A DNA stretch of 64,000 nucleotides from Venturia oleaginea. Its lineage: Eukaryota; Ascomycota; Dothideomycetes; Venturiales; Venturiaceae. The translations under genes were made by a program, and so were the position numbers. Shown piece after piece: positions 18,474 to 29,766 of the stretch (within the stretch, counting starts at the first letter, position 1; each line of letters starts with the position of its first letter). The notes beneath the pieces were generated by a model. The model searched no databases. It was not told where the DNA came from and was given only the letters and a program-made list of their open reading frames with translations. The DNA is taken from assembly GCA_013176395.1 (NCBI GenBank), contig JABMLP010000004.1:1116001-1180000 (forward strand). Direction: 5' to 3'.

Positions 18474-19147
18474 GTGTTTAGGGGGTTAAGGCTGTGCGGA
18501 TTAATAATGAGGTTAATATTTATTGGGCAGTGGCGGGCATTTGGTTATACATCCTTGAGTGGAGCTGCGGCTTGATGAGCTGATCTTCCTTTGATAAATT
18601 TGGGTAGACTGGATTATTTTAGCATGGCTTTTTGACACTGAGGAACCTAAAGGGGTTACTGCGCTTAGTAACTTGGTCGTCGATATGAAATAGTGGTTCT
18701 CAATCATCTAATTTTCATATCGTTGCTCGAACGTTGCACGGGTGTTGGATTAGATCTACACAGTGCTCGAGTCTAAAGTTTGGCCCTTTCTGTATTGGAT
18801 GTATTCTCCAATGCGTTTCTGACCTGATCGAGTCAGTTAGCTCGAGCGAGTCGAAAAGAGAGGCGCAGCCGGCCAGCGAATTTAGCTTATGGAGTGAACT
18901 TACAGTCTCCTTCACATCAAAAACATCTAACCACGACATCCACTCCGCACTTCCATAGTGCGCAGTCATATTAGGTATAGAATCAGATACCTGTTAGGGT
19001 CATAAGACCTCAGGACTTTGTCTCGATTCTGCTGTTTCTTTCCGTCAGGATAGGAAAACATCTTCCTACAAAGTCGGTGTAGTCTCGGACTTCATCGACG
19101 CGTGCGTGACGAGCTTGGTCGTAACACTTCATAAGATGAGGTAGGTC
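18474..19147. other. Intergenic, nothing recognised
   Basis: Short open frames on both strands at 18715-18969 overlap each other and show no family features. Confidence 0.35.
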
Positions 19148-20226
19148 TTAGGTCGCTACGGCATGGGTGATGAGCTCAGCCAATACCGCAGCGTCTTCGA
19201 TGCCCATCGAGGATCCCTGCTTCTCATTAGCGAGAGAACCGGAAAGGAAGTTTGGACAACTTGCTTATCCAGCATGCGGTACCATACCATGGTAAGCATC
19301 AACCATCAGTACTACTTTTCCGTTCTTACTTATGGCAGTATCCAATCGCGGGGCCTCCACAATTCGCCATTTTAGATGTCTATTGGCTTTCTTAAATAAG
19401 GATCTGGCTACTGGGTTCCAGCCACTGATCTGCTCATCGACATATTTAGCTTCTGTCAATGGCTCGAGAAGCTGTATCGGGTTCGGGTCGTGGTTGTCGG
19501 TAAAGTTGACGAAGATTAGTTGCATATCGTACACGTTTTGCGTTGGCGACACCGAAGATAGTCCGAAATGGTTCTGGCCTAACCATAGATGTGTTGCTGG
19601 GTCATCGTAAAGCTCTTTTGTTTCCTTCTTTTCGTACATCACTTCTCGAGGTATTAAAGCTTGAAATACGCACTGGTCCAGGACTTTTGGTTTGATATTG
19701 GGATGAATCGCCGCCCGGACTGCTGAGTTTGTTCCTTTCTATTGTTAGCTCTCCTTTCACAAAGGAGAGAATGAAGAGTACCGTCAGCGCCAATAAGGAG
19801 ATCACAATTTACAACATCCCCGTCGTCAAACATAACAGCCGGCCCCGCCAAATCCACACTATTCGCCCTCCTTTCAAAATGAACAACGGCCCCACTCTTC
19901 ACAGCAGCCTCATACAAAAACCTCCTCAAATCGTTTCTCAAACCTCACCATTGTCCTCTCCTTCCCTTCCTTGACTGCGTAGCAATAACCTCACCACCCT
20001 GCCACCTTCCCAACTTAATCTCTCCACTCTCATGCGACTTTCCTCAACTCAGCTTCAAGACCCCAGCTCTTCAAAATCCGAGCTCCAGTGGGCTGGATCT
20101 GAACACCACTTCCGCTCTGCTCGTTTGTGTTTTTTCGGCGTTCGTAGACAGTAACGACGTGGCCTTGGCGAGAGAGAGGGATGGCAGCTGTGACACCCGC
20201 GATTCCACGATTGCCTTCAATTCGGT
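19148..20226 (-). pseudogene. FAD-dependent monooxygenase pseudogene
   Basis: The minus strand encodes a salicylate-hydroxylase-type flavoprotein in pieces. They are a degenerate dinucleotide-binding fold ('GIAGVTAAIPLSRQGHVVTV', 'GVQIQPTGARILKSWGLEAE'), then 'NDLRRFLYEAAVKSGAVVHF', then 'VNCDLLIGADG'. An intron at about 19723-19781 leads into 'AVRAAIHPNIKPKVLDQ'; after 'VLMVDAYHGMVPHAG' the last piece is 'SSMGIEDAAVLAELITHAV'. Defects are several stops between the first two pieces (about 19980-20050), GNRGIAG in place of GxGxxG, and loss of a usable splice donor after 'PHAG'. The gene is therefore dead. Substrate is unknown. Confidence 0.8.
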
Positions 20227-20251
20227 CTTTTAAGTCTTATTGAATGGTTGG

Positions 20252-20278
20252 TTGATTGATTGATTGATTGATTGATTT
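20252..20278. repeat. Microsatellite (TGAT)n
   Basis: About six TGAT units directly upstream of the decayed monooxygenase start. Confidence 0.8.
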
Positions 20279-20770
20279 TATCCTACTCGGTTGCAGCCGC
20301 TTAATCACGCAGCTATGTCCGGTTAGGAGGACTTCATCAGACAGCCGACACGTGATAGATTATATAATCCACCGCGCCCCACTTCGCCCCGTTCACTGAA
20401 ACAAGACCAGCTGTCCCCTCCGTCCTCCCTCTTTTCCCTTAACCAGTATCTCCAAATGCCCGCTGGCTCTTGTAGATACTGGTTATTCTGCTAGTATATC
20501 TGTGCTATGTAGACTCAAGAGGCAATGCCTCGTGTTTCGCTATCCTTCTACCTACAGTCTCCCTCTAATGCTCAGCTTGTCTATCTGTTTCGCCTTATCC
20601 CTCAAGGCCAATGGGTTCCCTAAGTATGTTTCTGCTTGTGAAAGTTGCCTTGCACCAGATTCCTATGCGGCGGTGTATTTGGTTGTGTGATGCTGGAGAC
20701 AATAGTAACCATCGTAGTCGTGATTTCGCTGCTTGGGTGTGATACTCCGGGTATGCCCGTGGACGAGGCT

Positions 20771-21476
20771 GTCTGGTAGCTGCCGTATTGTATGGCGCCG
20801 ATCGTGCTATAGACCTGCCGTCTTATAGTCGGAGCCTATCTGCTGCTAGTCGCTCTCCCTACTTGCTATATCGCGCTCCTACTCTTGCCAATGCCATAAC
20901 TGGGACGCAACAGTCTGGGGAGAGGCTCAAGGCTACGTCTGCTGGCTTGTAGGGAGGGGATTTGCCGCCAATAAGCTCCTTCTATACGTCCTTACTGCTT
21001 ACTGTGTTGCGCACCTACTCTTGCCAATGCCATAACTGGGACGCAACAGTTTGGGGAGAGGCTCAAGGCTCTGGACATCAGCTTACAGCAGGACGGTTTG
21101 CGGAGACGATAGTAGATGAGGTTCTCTAGCAGCTGCCGTATCGTGTCGCACCGATTGTGTTGTAGACCTGTCGTCTTATAGTCGGAGCCTATCTGCTGCC
21201 AGTCGCTCTCCCTGCTTGCTATATCGCGCACCTACTCTTGCCACTGCCATAACTGGGACGCAACAGTCTGGGGAGAGGCTCAAGGCTACGTCTGCTAGCT
21301 TACAGGGAGGGGATTTGCCGCCAATAGGCTCCTTCTATGCGTCCTTACTACTTACTGTGTCGCGCACCTACTCTTGCCAATGCCATAACTGGGACGCAAC
21401 AGTTTGGGGAGAGGCTCAAGGCTCTGGGCAACAGCTTGTAGCAGGACGGTTTGCCAAGACGTTGGGAGAGATTGTC
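20771..21476. repeat. Nested tandem repeat: 353-bp unit x2 with 136-bp internal repeat
   Basis: AGCTGCCGTA recurs at 20778 and 21131 (353 bp apart). Within each unit, the block ACTCTTGCCA...GGGACGCAACAGT...GGGGAGAGGCTCAAGGCT occurs twice, 136 bp apart (20881 and 21017; 21234 and 21370). A degenerate start of a third unit follows 21476. The copies differ by scattered substitutions and no reading frame survives in all of them, so it looks like a noncoding satellite or a repeat inside a decayed element. Confidence 0.85.
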
Positions 21477-21480
21477 TAGT

Positions 21481-23656
21481 CGTTGCAGTGGTGTGTGGTG
21501 CCGATTGTTGCACACCGGGCGTCTGGTGTTTGAGTTGTGTTGAAGGTATTGCCGTTCTAGCAGTGACTCGTCGACTCGGAGCGTTGCAGTGTCATCTGGG
21601 GTGATGGACTAGCCGGGAGATAGTGACTAGATGGTTGCTGTTGTCTTTGGTGGACGCATCGTTCGTGTAGCTTGCTCATGTATTCGTCTGCTTGCTCTGC
21701 GGTGGCCGCGACGGCGACTCTAGAGATATCTCATCGACGCTGAGGGACGCGCGATGGCCTCTAGAGGCCGGAGCGGCCACTGGCAAAGGTGTTTTGATGA
21801 TCCTTAGATGATACTTCTGTAAATTCCAAAAATTGAGTTCTCGCTGTGTGTGCTGTTTTTTGTCGGTTGGTTGACAGAGAGGGTGAATCACTTCTAGACC
21901 AGTAAGGTTGATCACGTGATACACACCTAAGCAGAGCTAGGGGGCTTAATAGAACATTTATTCAAGAAAGAGTAGGCAGGAGTGCGTACTCCTATCTAAG
22001 AGAGAATATGCTAAAATGCGGAACAGCTGATGAATACACCAGAAACTAAAATTTGTCACCGAAAAGTATATGCTTCATCAATGATGAAATTTGGGCAGGC
22101 AGTGGGCAGGAGACACAATTTTACGTTGCGAAAGTGCTGAGACAACAGCTCAAAATGCTTCAGAGATACTGTCCCAAAAGGAAGGCTTGATAGGCGTAAA
22201 TCCCACCGGCCTAATGAACAGCGACTTTCTAATTGACACGAATCAATATCAGTCTTGCTATAAGTAAAAGATGAAAAAAGAGAAAAATTTGTGACGCTGA
22301 GATAAAAAGGTCTCAGCGGCAGACAAGCCCGATATATGTCTGGCGTGAGTCTGAATTACCAGTGTAAGACAGTTAAGATCCAGTTCCAAGTTCAACTGCT
22401 ACTTCAATGGTGAGTGATATGCAGCCTCATCCAATCTTGTGCCGTAAACCGGATGAACTCTGTGATCAAGTTATCCTTTTACTCCCAAAACGGACTCAAA
22501 GAGGTTGTCGTGGATTATTCTTGCGCAGTCGTACAGGAGGGCTCTCGCATTTGATTGTGCAGGAAATGACTACTACTCGCCGGTGGTACTTTCACCTCGA
22601 AACATGATTTGAAGTAAAATTGCATCTTTCCATCGGCGATTTTGTACGTTGAAGGCCGCAGCAAATATGTTTCCTATCCCAGCACAATGGCGTGTCCGTT
22701 AAATCGAAAGGCGAAGCTCGTACCGCAAGCCACTGGGATTGCGCAAAATATGGCCTGTTCTTTTCGGGTCCTGAAATATTCGATGGTGTCTGCAAGAATC
22801 ATCAAGGGTTTGCGTCGTCAGAAACTTGGGATCTTGCACCGCACACCATTCGTGGGTTCATCACTGTTGCTACGGCACGAATCTGGAAAAGAACGCCCCA
22901 ATCACACCAAGTCGTGTGATGATGCAGATGTGGGTGGAATACGATTTCAAATACTGTGCAGCCCACGAAATCCAGCTGCGGAAGGCAATGGGAGTTCCAG
23001 CTGTGTGGAATCACTGTGAAGGAAATTTGAATCCTTCAAGAGACCCCCGATTGCGTGGAAAGACGTTCAGACTGAGTTTTAGGACAAGGCTGTTTCGATC
23101 GACGCAGCACGTCCCGCAAAGCCATGCTTTGTATGTGTACTGTGACTGGTGTAATCCTTCTTCGATTTGGGACCCATTGCCGTAAGATTAATAGATTTGT
23201 TGACTTCTTCCTATTGGCACATCAAGACGAGCCCTTTGCAGAATCATCCTCCCTTGCTCATCATGTCGATGGAAGCAGCTACAATCCGGGCGCTGTATTG
23301 AACTTTACGCTCTGTATGCTCATGTTAGTTAATAAAGGCAAGGCAGGCTATTTTTGAGCGTAGACCAGAGTGTGCACACTTATCCTGAGAGCAATCAAGG
23401 CTGAAACAAAGCCATCAAAGCAACTGCAATTTGGCGGAACAGGCGGTCCTCAAGGCAGGGAGTGCTCAGATTTAAGGATGCCAGTGACGATTGCTGCCAC
23501 ACTCGTCCGAGTCCAAGTGGCAAAGTTCTGCATTTTCGGCGCCTCGTGAAGCATCCAATCAACGTTAGGCCGTCTTGCTGCAGCTCGTGGATCGCTGGCA
23601 CCATCCAAAAAGGGCGCAAAAACCCAACAGGCGTGGGTGATGGATGTCCAGCTAGC
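21481..23656. other. Long gene-poor stretch, nothing recognised
   Basis: Several overlapping short frames occur (for example around 22400-23200) but none has family motifs, consistent splicing or a credible start. The stretch 21680-21780 is GC-rich with a palindromic GGCCTCTAGAGGCC near 21758, in contrast to the AT-rich flanks. Confidence 0.35.
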
Positions 23657-24667
23657 CTAAAGTGAAATCCATGAAACTGCTCGATCACAAGACTTGTTGC
23701 AGCTTCGGGTCCCTGAACGAGCTGCCTGATTCACTCGAGCTGTCTGTATGCCAGCGCTTAAAGACCAAATCGACGGAGGCGACAGCGAATGCGGTAGCAG
23801 GTTAAAGGCAGGCTCGGGCGGCTGCGTCTGTAGTGCGAAATACTCAGCAGTGTGTGAATCTGAGGTGCCAGGATAGGAGCTCAGCGGATGTCTGTGAGGA
23901 GGGGTGGAGGGGAGCGGACATTTCCTTGCATCGAGGAGCTGGTCGGTGGTGGGATGCTTAGTTCGGGCGTCAGTGCTGGCCACACAAAAGTACACCGCTT
24001 GAGGCCTGTGTCGTACAAGAAAGGCTTCGTGCATGCGAGGAAACCGCGCGTATGAGTGCTTTTTCTTTGTCAAATCCAAGGCGATCTTCAAGGTGTAGAG
24101 TAGACGGGCCAGCAAATGGCAGCCGTTGGCTGGAGAAGATGCCTGCGCTTCAATTTCCAGGGGGAGAGTGCCAGTGCCATACACTCTACTAGACAACAAT
24201 GTCCGACGAATGCCGGGCCCAACAACGACCAAGGGACGACGACTGTGGGAGCGAACGAGGGAGGGAGGGCTGTCGATTCCCGGTAACAGCACCACTTCTT
24301 CTTCTTCAGCGGGCGGGCTGCGCGGGCTGCAGGTGAGCAGAGTTCGGTCGTGCTGAGGGCTGAGGCTACCCGGCACCCGCGGTAACCCACGTCTCTTTCT
24401 GCATCTTGCTTCTTCCCAGCCACCAGCACGGAGCCGAGAAGGATGAAGCGCTCGCTCTGATGGGACGGGAAGCGCCAATTCTGGGGCCGGGGTGTGGATG
24501 CAGCCAGCTGGGTTGTCTGGTCGAGTCTGTTCTCTCTGTCGACAAAGTCGAGCGCCCAAATAGCCCATCACCGAACTCTCTCCCTCTTCCCAAACAAACC
24601 CGCCCGTCTGACCCAATTGAAGCGCTGCCCCAAACGAGTCCTCCTTGCGCCTTTGTGTAACCTCCAT
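23657..24667 (-). other. 336-codon open frame of doubtful reality
   Basis: The longest open frame in this gene-poor stretch. Its composition (Pro/Ser/Arg/Leu-rich, 'RTLLTCSPRSPPAEEEEVV', no domain) is what GC-rich promoter DNA gives by chance. It lies on the opposite strand immediately upstream of the Zn2Cys6-acetyltransferase gene. I think it is spurious, most likely the upstream region of that gene, but its length merits a note. Confidence 0.2.
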
Positions 24668-25137
24668 AGCGCCGCATGACCAACTAGAACTTGACCTCCA
24701 CCACTGGGCCCCTAACGCTTTGACAGGCTCCAGGCGTCAATACGTCGCTTGCTGCGAGTGTCTTCCGCCGTTTTTGCCGCAAGCTTAACAGCCTAGATTT
24801 CCATACAACAACCATATCGTCGCCGTCGCATGCTGCTGAGCTCTGTGCAGTGGCTACTCTCCCTATCAAGTCGCTCTCCACCCACTGTCGCTATCTGCGC
24901 GATTTTAAATCGCACCACGGCCCACTCGCTCTTCACTGCCAACTCGTACCTGGAATAGGCCCTCGACGCGCCAAACCTGAACGCAGCAATATCGCAAAGC
25001 CCATTAATCCTGTTTGAGAATCCACACCGTGCCGTCACCTTCCAGTGTGCATAGTTCAACTCGCCGTGCTGTGGTTGTGCAAAAAATCTTCCAACGATAT
25101 CGAACACAGTCTGAAGTCGCAACTTGAAAACCGTGGT
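24668..25137 (+). promoter_or_regulatory. Probable promoter and 5' UTR of the 25138 gene
   Basis: No coding features. This interval separates the doubtful minus-strand frame from the first exon of the Zn2Cys6-acetyltransferase and should hold its transcription start. No TATA box is obvious. Confidence 0.3.
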
Positions 25138-27568
25138 ATGTCGGATTCTGCCAACCCGAGTCCAACTGGCCTACTTTCGCCCTCCGACGAAGTAGGTGGA
25201 AACGGATTTACTGCTGTCAATCCGCCTGGCGGAGGCCCCAAATCTGGTAGAATGCCTGAGGGTGATAGTTCGAGAATACCGCAAGATGTACGCAACCATG
25301 GTTTCGAGTCTGGAGATGTGCATCGAAATGGTAACGGCTCGCCGATGGGTAGTGCAGGGAAGAGAAAGCGATCAAGTATAGGCTCGAACGAGGAGGAATC
25401 AGACGAGAGTGCAAGCAACGATGGATCTCCAGATGGCGACTCGTTACATTCAAGCGTACGAAACTATCCGGGGCCACCACCTCCTCCTCCCACCGGCGAC
25501 CCAAGAGATCGTGCATGGAACAATAATAATGGTCATGGGCGGCCAATGGAGGTTGAGGAATCTCGCCTGGCCGAAGCTCTACAACGAGAGAACCAAGGAG
25601 GACCTGGCCTCAATGGTCATAATGGAATGATGGAGGACAATCGTGCCATGGCTAGAGGCTATTACCCCCACGAGCACAACGGAATCATCACCACAAATGC
25701 AGGCGTACAGATGGACCCCAAGAAACGCAAGCGGGTAGGTACATCAAACAGTATGAATCCTTGCAATCCCCCTAACTTGGGATCGATGTCGATTTTTTAT
25801 GGCAATGTTTGTGAACCCAGTTGCCAGAAATCTATCGATATCGATCCTGAGTTGAGAGACTGAATATCCATTTAGGAATTCTAATCCCACCGTGGCTCAA
25901 AATCAACCAAGTCTCGATCTAACTACTACCAGGCATTCACGAATCGAACTAAGACTGGTTGCCAAACATGCCGACGAAGGAAAAAGAAGTGCGACGAAGC
26001 AAAGCCTGAGTGTAAGTATACCATATCCCCTTTTTTCCATCACATGATCTATCGCTAACAATTGATGCCCAGGCAACAACTGCCAACGCGGTGGATTTGT
26101 ATGCGAAGGCTATATGGCAAAGAGCAATTGGCCGAAGCAAAGTAGTGCAACCAAACAGCTACCGACGCCTATCCAATCCAGGGTTTTATATGGCGAGAAC
26201 CAGGGCAACTTGTATCCAAGGTATGTGCATACTCCAACAACTCCTGGACATTTGAGATCGAATCCAATTTCAATGTACTAATATCCCCCAGACAACCTCG
26301 TAATGAGTATATGGACCCTTCCGTCCCAATGCATCCCACTATGCGAGGCCGGATGGAAGAAGATTCTCCTGGGAACGGCTGGGCTAACGGTTATGGAGGG
26401 CCACCGCATCGCTCATACGATCGAGACCCTCATAGCATTCCTGTTCCTGTCACTCTTCCGATGCGCGACAGCTATGATCGACCGATAAGCGCCTCGAACC
26501 ATGGCATGAATTCAATGCACGGCCATGGCATGCATCCAGCACAGTCGCCACTTACGCAAGGCCATCAGGCCTTGGCACAACGGGCGCTTAACATACCGCC
26601 ACATGACGGTCGAATGAGCCAACCGATTGGCTACCATGGCAAAAACGACAAGGAGAAAATGCTTAGCGGCGAACTGTACATGCCCTACAGCCGTGAGTTG
26701 CAGGATGAGCGAGAAAGATGCAAAGAAGCGCTGCACTCATACAACAACTTGAGAAAACCGAACACCAATCCGGAAGAGCGCTCGAGGGACTTTCGCAACC
26801 TTCTTGAGGCCCCTCAGATTGGTCAACAACCTACTCGTATTGCGCAAGGTGTTTATGTCGACCCACCTTTCCGATGCGATTATGGGTACAACATATTCAT
26901 CGGCAAGGATGTTGCTATCGAAAGTGGCTGCTTCATCAGTGATCCTAGAGAAGTCATGATCGGTGATGAAACATTTATCGGTCCCAACGTCACGATAATG
27001 GGCAAAATTCATCCTTACGACCTGGAATCTCGCAAAGGCGGACCCATGAATGGTAAAGCACGAGGCATCAAGATCATCATTGGCAAACGGGTCCATATTG
27101 GAGCCGGTTGTGTCATTTCTCCTAGCGAAGAACATGTTAAAGATGGCGTTTTGGAGATTGGTGACGGCGCATTTATCAATCCCGGGTCCACTGTTGTCAA
27201 GGTATGTCTTATCCCACTTACACGGTCTTGAACTGCGAGATCGCTGGATGTCGCACATTCACAACGTTTCTTCAAGTCACGATCGATAGCTTGAAAATTC
27301 CTGGCAACCTTAAGATGAAGATTTGCCAGTAAATTTCAAGGTCTGTCCTGATTCGAGGACTCGTTTTTGAGTTGAGACACCCAAGACCCGCGCGTCTCCA
27401 TCTGCTCTTCTTGGCAACAACTTCCTCCAATGGTCACACTGCTAACATCCGTCACCACAGAACGTTCCTCCCGGAAAAATCTTCGGCCAAAGGTACGCTG
27501 AATTAATGGATGTCACGAATGATGTCCCAGCCGCCCGCGCCCCAGAAAAAGATCGACATTTCTCATGA
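25138..27568 (+). CDS. Zn2Cys6 DNA-binding domain fused to hexapeptide-repeat acetyltransferase
   Basis: A 613-residue protein from five exons: 25138-25734, 25933-26011, 26073-26220, 26292-27201, 27461-27568; all junctions are GT..AG and in phase. Residues 1-199 are disordered (Pro, Gly, Asn, Ser). Exons 2-3 encode a binuclear zinc cluster, 'KTGCQTCRRRKKKCDEAKPE' then 'CNNCQRGGFVCEGY', assembled only after splicing. Residues about 400-610 are a left-handed beta-helix acetyltransferase of the maltose/galactoside O-acetyltransferase type: a Mac-like cap ('ELYMPYSRELQDERERCKEA'), hexapeptide turns ('IGDETFIGPNVTIMGKIHPY', 'IGKRVHIGAGCVISP'), and 'NPGSTVVKNVPPGKIFGQRY' near the end. The catalytic-type His is in 'MGKIHPYD'. 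The fusion suggests a nuclear regulator with, or derived from, acyl-CoA-dependent acetylation activity; the substrate is unknown. Confidence 0.88.
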
Positions 27569-28932
27569 GAACCTTTAATTTCACGTTGCTTTCACAACAC
27601 TCCTGCTGGCATAGGTGGTATATTTTTATTCTTAGTACACAATTGTGGTAGCGACTTTCTTTTGTTTGCTTGGTGGGTGGGTGGGTGGGTACGGTATCGA
27701 CGGGTATACAGGTATGAATGATGAAGAGAGCAAATATCAATAGTAATCAAAAAATGCAGGCCTGGCGCAGCGCGCGATGGTTTTGGGGTTAGTGGGATGA
27801 CGGTGGATGGATGGGACTAGGGTACGTATATAGCTGGTCTACTGTTTTGGATGTGTATATGAAGGATGTTGGTGGGTGAGGATGAATGGATGGATGGATG
27901 TGGCGCTTGTGTAGGGACCCATTCAATAATGATTCTCGGTTGCTAATTGGTGTTTTTATTCATTGATGTGCTGGTTGCATGCTTACTTTGGTATGGAGGA
28001 CGATGGCTCTTGGAATGGAGATGGTATGATGAAGTAAGTGAGCATCAATCGTTCTGGGATCTTTGTTTTCTAATACTCTTAAGGAAGTTGGAGGCATGCT
28101 AAATGTTCCTGGATGATCTGTTAAAATGACCCTTCTGATCGGCATTTTCATTACCACGTGCGTCTCACGTGACCTATGTATCCAGAAGTTAGTCATACCA
28201 AAGATTTTGTAAGTAACAGGATACCTTACGTTGCATCTCAACTGATGATAGATGACAATTCGTTTTCATCGGTATTATCGTAAATCTGTATTCGGCCTTT
28301 TTTCTTTTTTTTCCAATCTGTGACGCGTGGATGGATGCGCTTGAGAGACTACTAGTATTGTAATGATTCTGGGTAGATGCGATGTTAAAACTAGGAATTC
28401 CATTAATCAAATGTCGAATTTAGTAGCGCACACTTCTTTGGTTGAGATGAGGACGATGTGGGTGTTTGTCGTTTTGGTGGATGTGCTGCTCGTCGATAGG
28501 GTGTGACTATGAAGCGGAGGGATTTCTTCTTTTGGGTTCAAGTGAGAGGAAGCATTTGTTGTGGGAAGATGGCTTCTAATCGTGCCAGGAATTTTGAGAT
28601 TGTTGGTGTCGTGAGCAGGGCAAGCGGATTATCACGGATGGTATGTGGTTAGACTTTAGCAGAGTTGATCAATTTGCTAACGGTATAAGGCTGAAATTTT
28701 GATCTAGTCGTCACGTCCTGATGTAGCTGTCCTTCGTTGCTTGCTCGTTTGATCATCTGTGTGTTTCGGGCCATTGTTGAGTTCGGACCGCCTTCTTGCA
28801 GCGCTGGCGCTTGCGATGAAGTTATATTCACTATGCTCAAATCAGAGTTGGTTCAGACGGAGGAGAGAAAAAGTATGGAATTGGCGAAGCGTTGTGGATG
28901 CACGTACCGTGTCAATTGTCGAATGATCTTGC
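27569..28932. other. Intergenic with (GGTG)n and (GGAT)n microsatellites
   Basis: The stretch holds the 3' UTR of the 25138 gene and simple repeats (GGGTGGGTGGG at about 27672-27690; ATGGATGGATGG at about 27883-27898). No other gene recognised. Confidence 0.4.
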
Positions 28933-29766
28933 CTACTTCCGTACCTTGTCGCCGCCTGGGCATGCCTTGATCGATGCTTCATCTTGTGGGTATTCGTGGT
29001 AGGCACACAAATTCTTGATAACCTTTCTCGGTTTGTCGGCCTTGAAGTCCAACAATACGAGATCAGACATGACGGCGAAAAGGAACTCCGATGGCAATTT
29101 CTGACGAAGAAGAAATTCGGTCCTGCAAAGATCACTGTTCGAAGGATCGTATAACTGGACGTGATGGTCTACCATCATTTTGTAGAGTGGCGAACTGGAC
29201 GGCAAGCCTCTCAAGGCCAGGATCAGGGGAGCAAAGACCATGATTTCCCTATTAATCGAAGTATGCCAATAGTGATCAACGAGAGCCTTTCGCAAGATTG
29301 GCACATCACACCGATCTGCCAGCATATAGAGCTGAATCATGTGCCAAGGTCCTTCAGATATCAGGTGCTTGAGTCGTGCATCGTCGTGGTCGAAGAGTTC
29401 ACAGAAGGTATAGGAGATTGTCCCATCTAGTGTTAGTTTGTTATCTTCGCAGTTGAGGCCGCCAACTGTGCAGTTGACGCAGTTCATCTCTCCAAATTCT
29501 GCATATTTTGGTTTTGGAAATCGTTCGAAGTACAACCAGTTGAGAAAGAGCTTGAATTGAGTAGCTGTAATATCGACCAAGGGTAAGATCTTCTCGTTTG
29601 CCTCACGGAACTTTCCCTCGAAGGCGGCTTTGAAGTAAGGCGAGCTTAAGGTGAGTAGGTCCTTGTGAACAACGTAAGCTGTCTTTTGAGTTCTGACGAA
29701 CACGCTCACTAAGTCCTGGCCAACGTCATCCCTGATAAACTGCGTAAGCCTGCTTGTAGCGTCCAT
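28933..29766 (-). CDS. BTB/POZ-domain protein
   Basis: A single-exon 277-residue protein starting 'MDATSRLTQFIRDDVGQDLV'. The BTB fold covers about residues 15-125: 'VHKDLLTLSSPYFKAAFEGK' is the core dimerisation helix and 'QFKLFLNWLYFERFP' the second conserved block. It is followed by a Cys pair ('MNCVNCTVGG') and the extended 'WHMIQLYMLADRCDVPILRK' segment usual in fungal BTB proteins. There is no Kelch, MATH or zinc-finger partner domain. Such stand-alone BTB proteins form large lineage-specific families in Pezizomycotina and may act as Cul3 adaptors, but no member with this architecture is functionally assigned as far as I know. It is paralogous to the gene at 30614 and the relic at 15846. 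Confidence 0.88.
   Translation of the reverse strand: MDATSRLTQFIRDDVGQDLVSVFVRTQKTAYVVHKDLLTLSSPYFKAAFEGKFREANEKILPLVDITATQFKLFLNWLYFERFPKPKYAEFGEMNCVNCTVGGLNCEDNKLTLDGTISYTFCELFDHDDARLKHLISEGPWHMIQLYMLADRCDVPILRKALVDHYWHTSINREIMVFAPLILALRGLPSSSPLYKMMVDHHVQLYDPSNSDLCRTEFLLRQKLPSEFLFAVMSDLVLLDFKADKPRKVIKNLCAYHEYPQDEASIKACPGGDKVRK

Noticed and set aside
20771..21476. CRISPR array or tandem protein-repeat gene
   Set aside because: Unit length (353/136 bp) and sequence are unlike CRISPR, the organism is a eukaryote, and no frame is maintained across units.
22400..23360. A spliced gene assembled from the overlapping frames at 22.4-23.4 kb
   Set aside because: No consistent splice sites, start or family motifs on either strand.
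23657..24667. 336-codon minus-strand frame as a real gene
   Set aside because: Low-complexity Pro/Ser/Arg composition, no domain, GC-rich DNA directly upstream of another gene; listed only as a doubtful frame.
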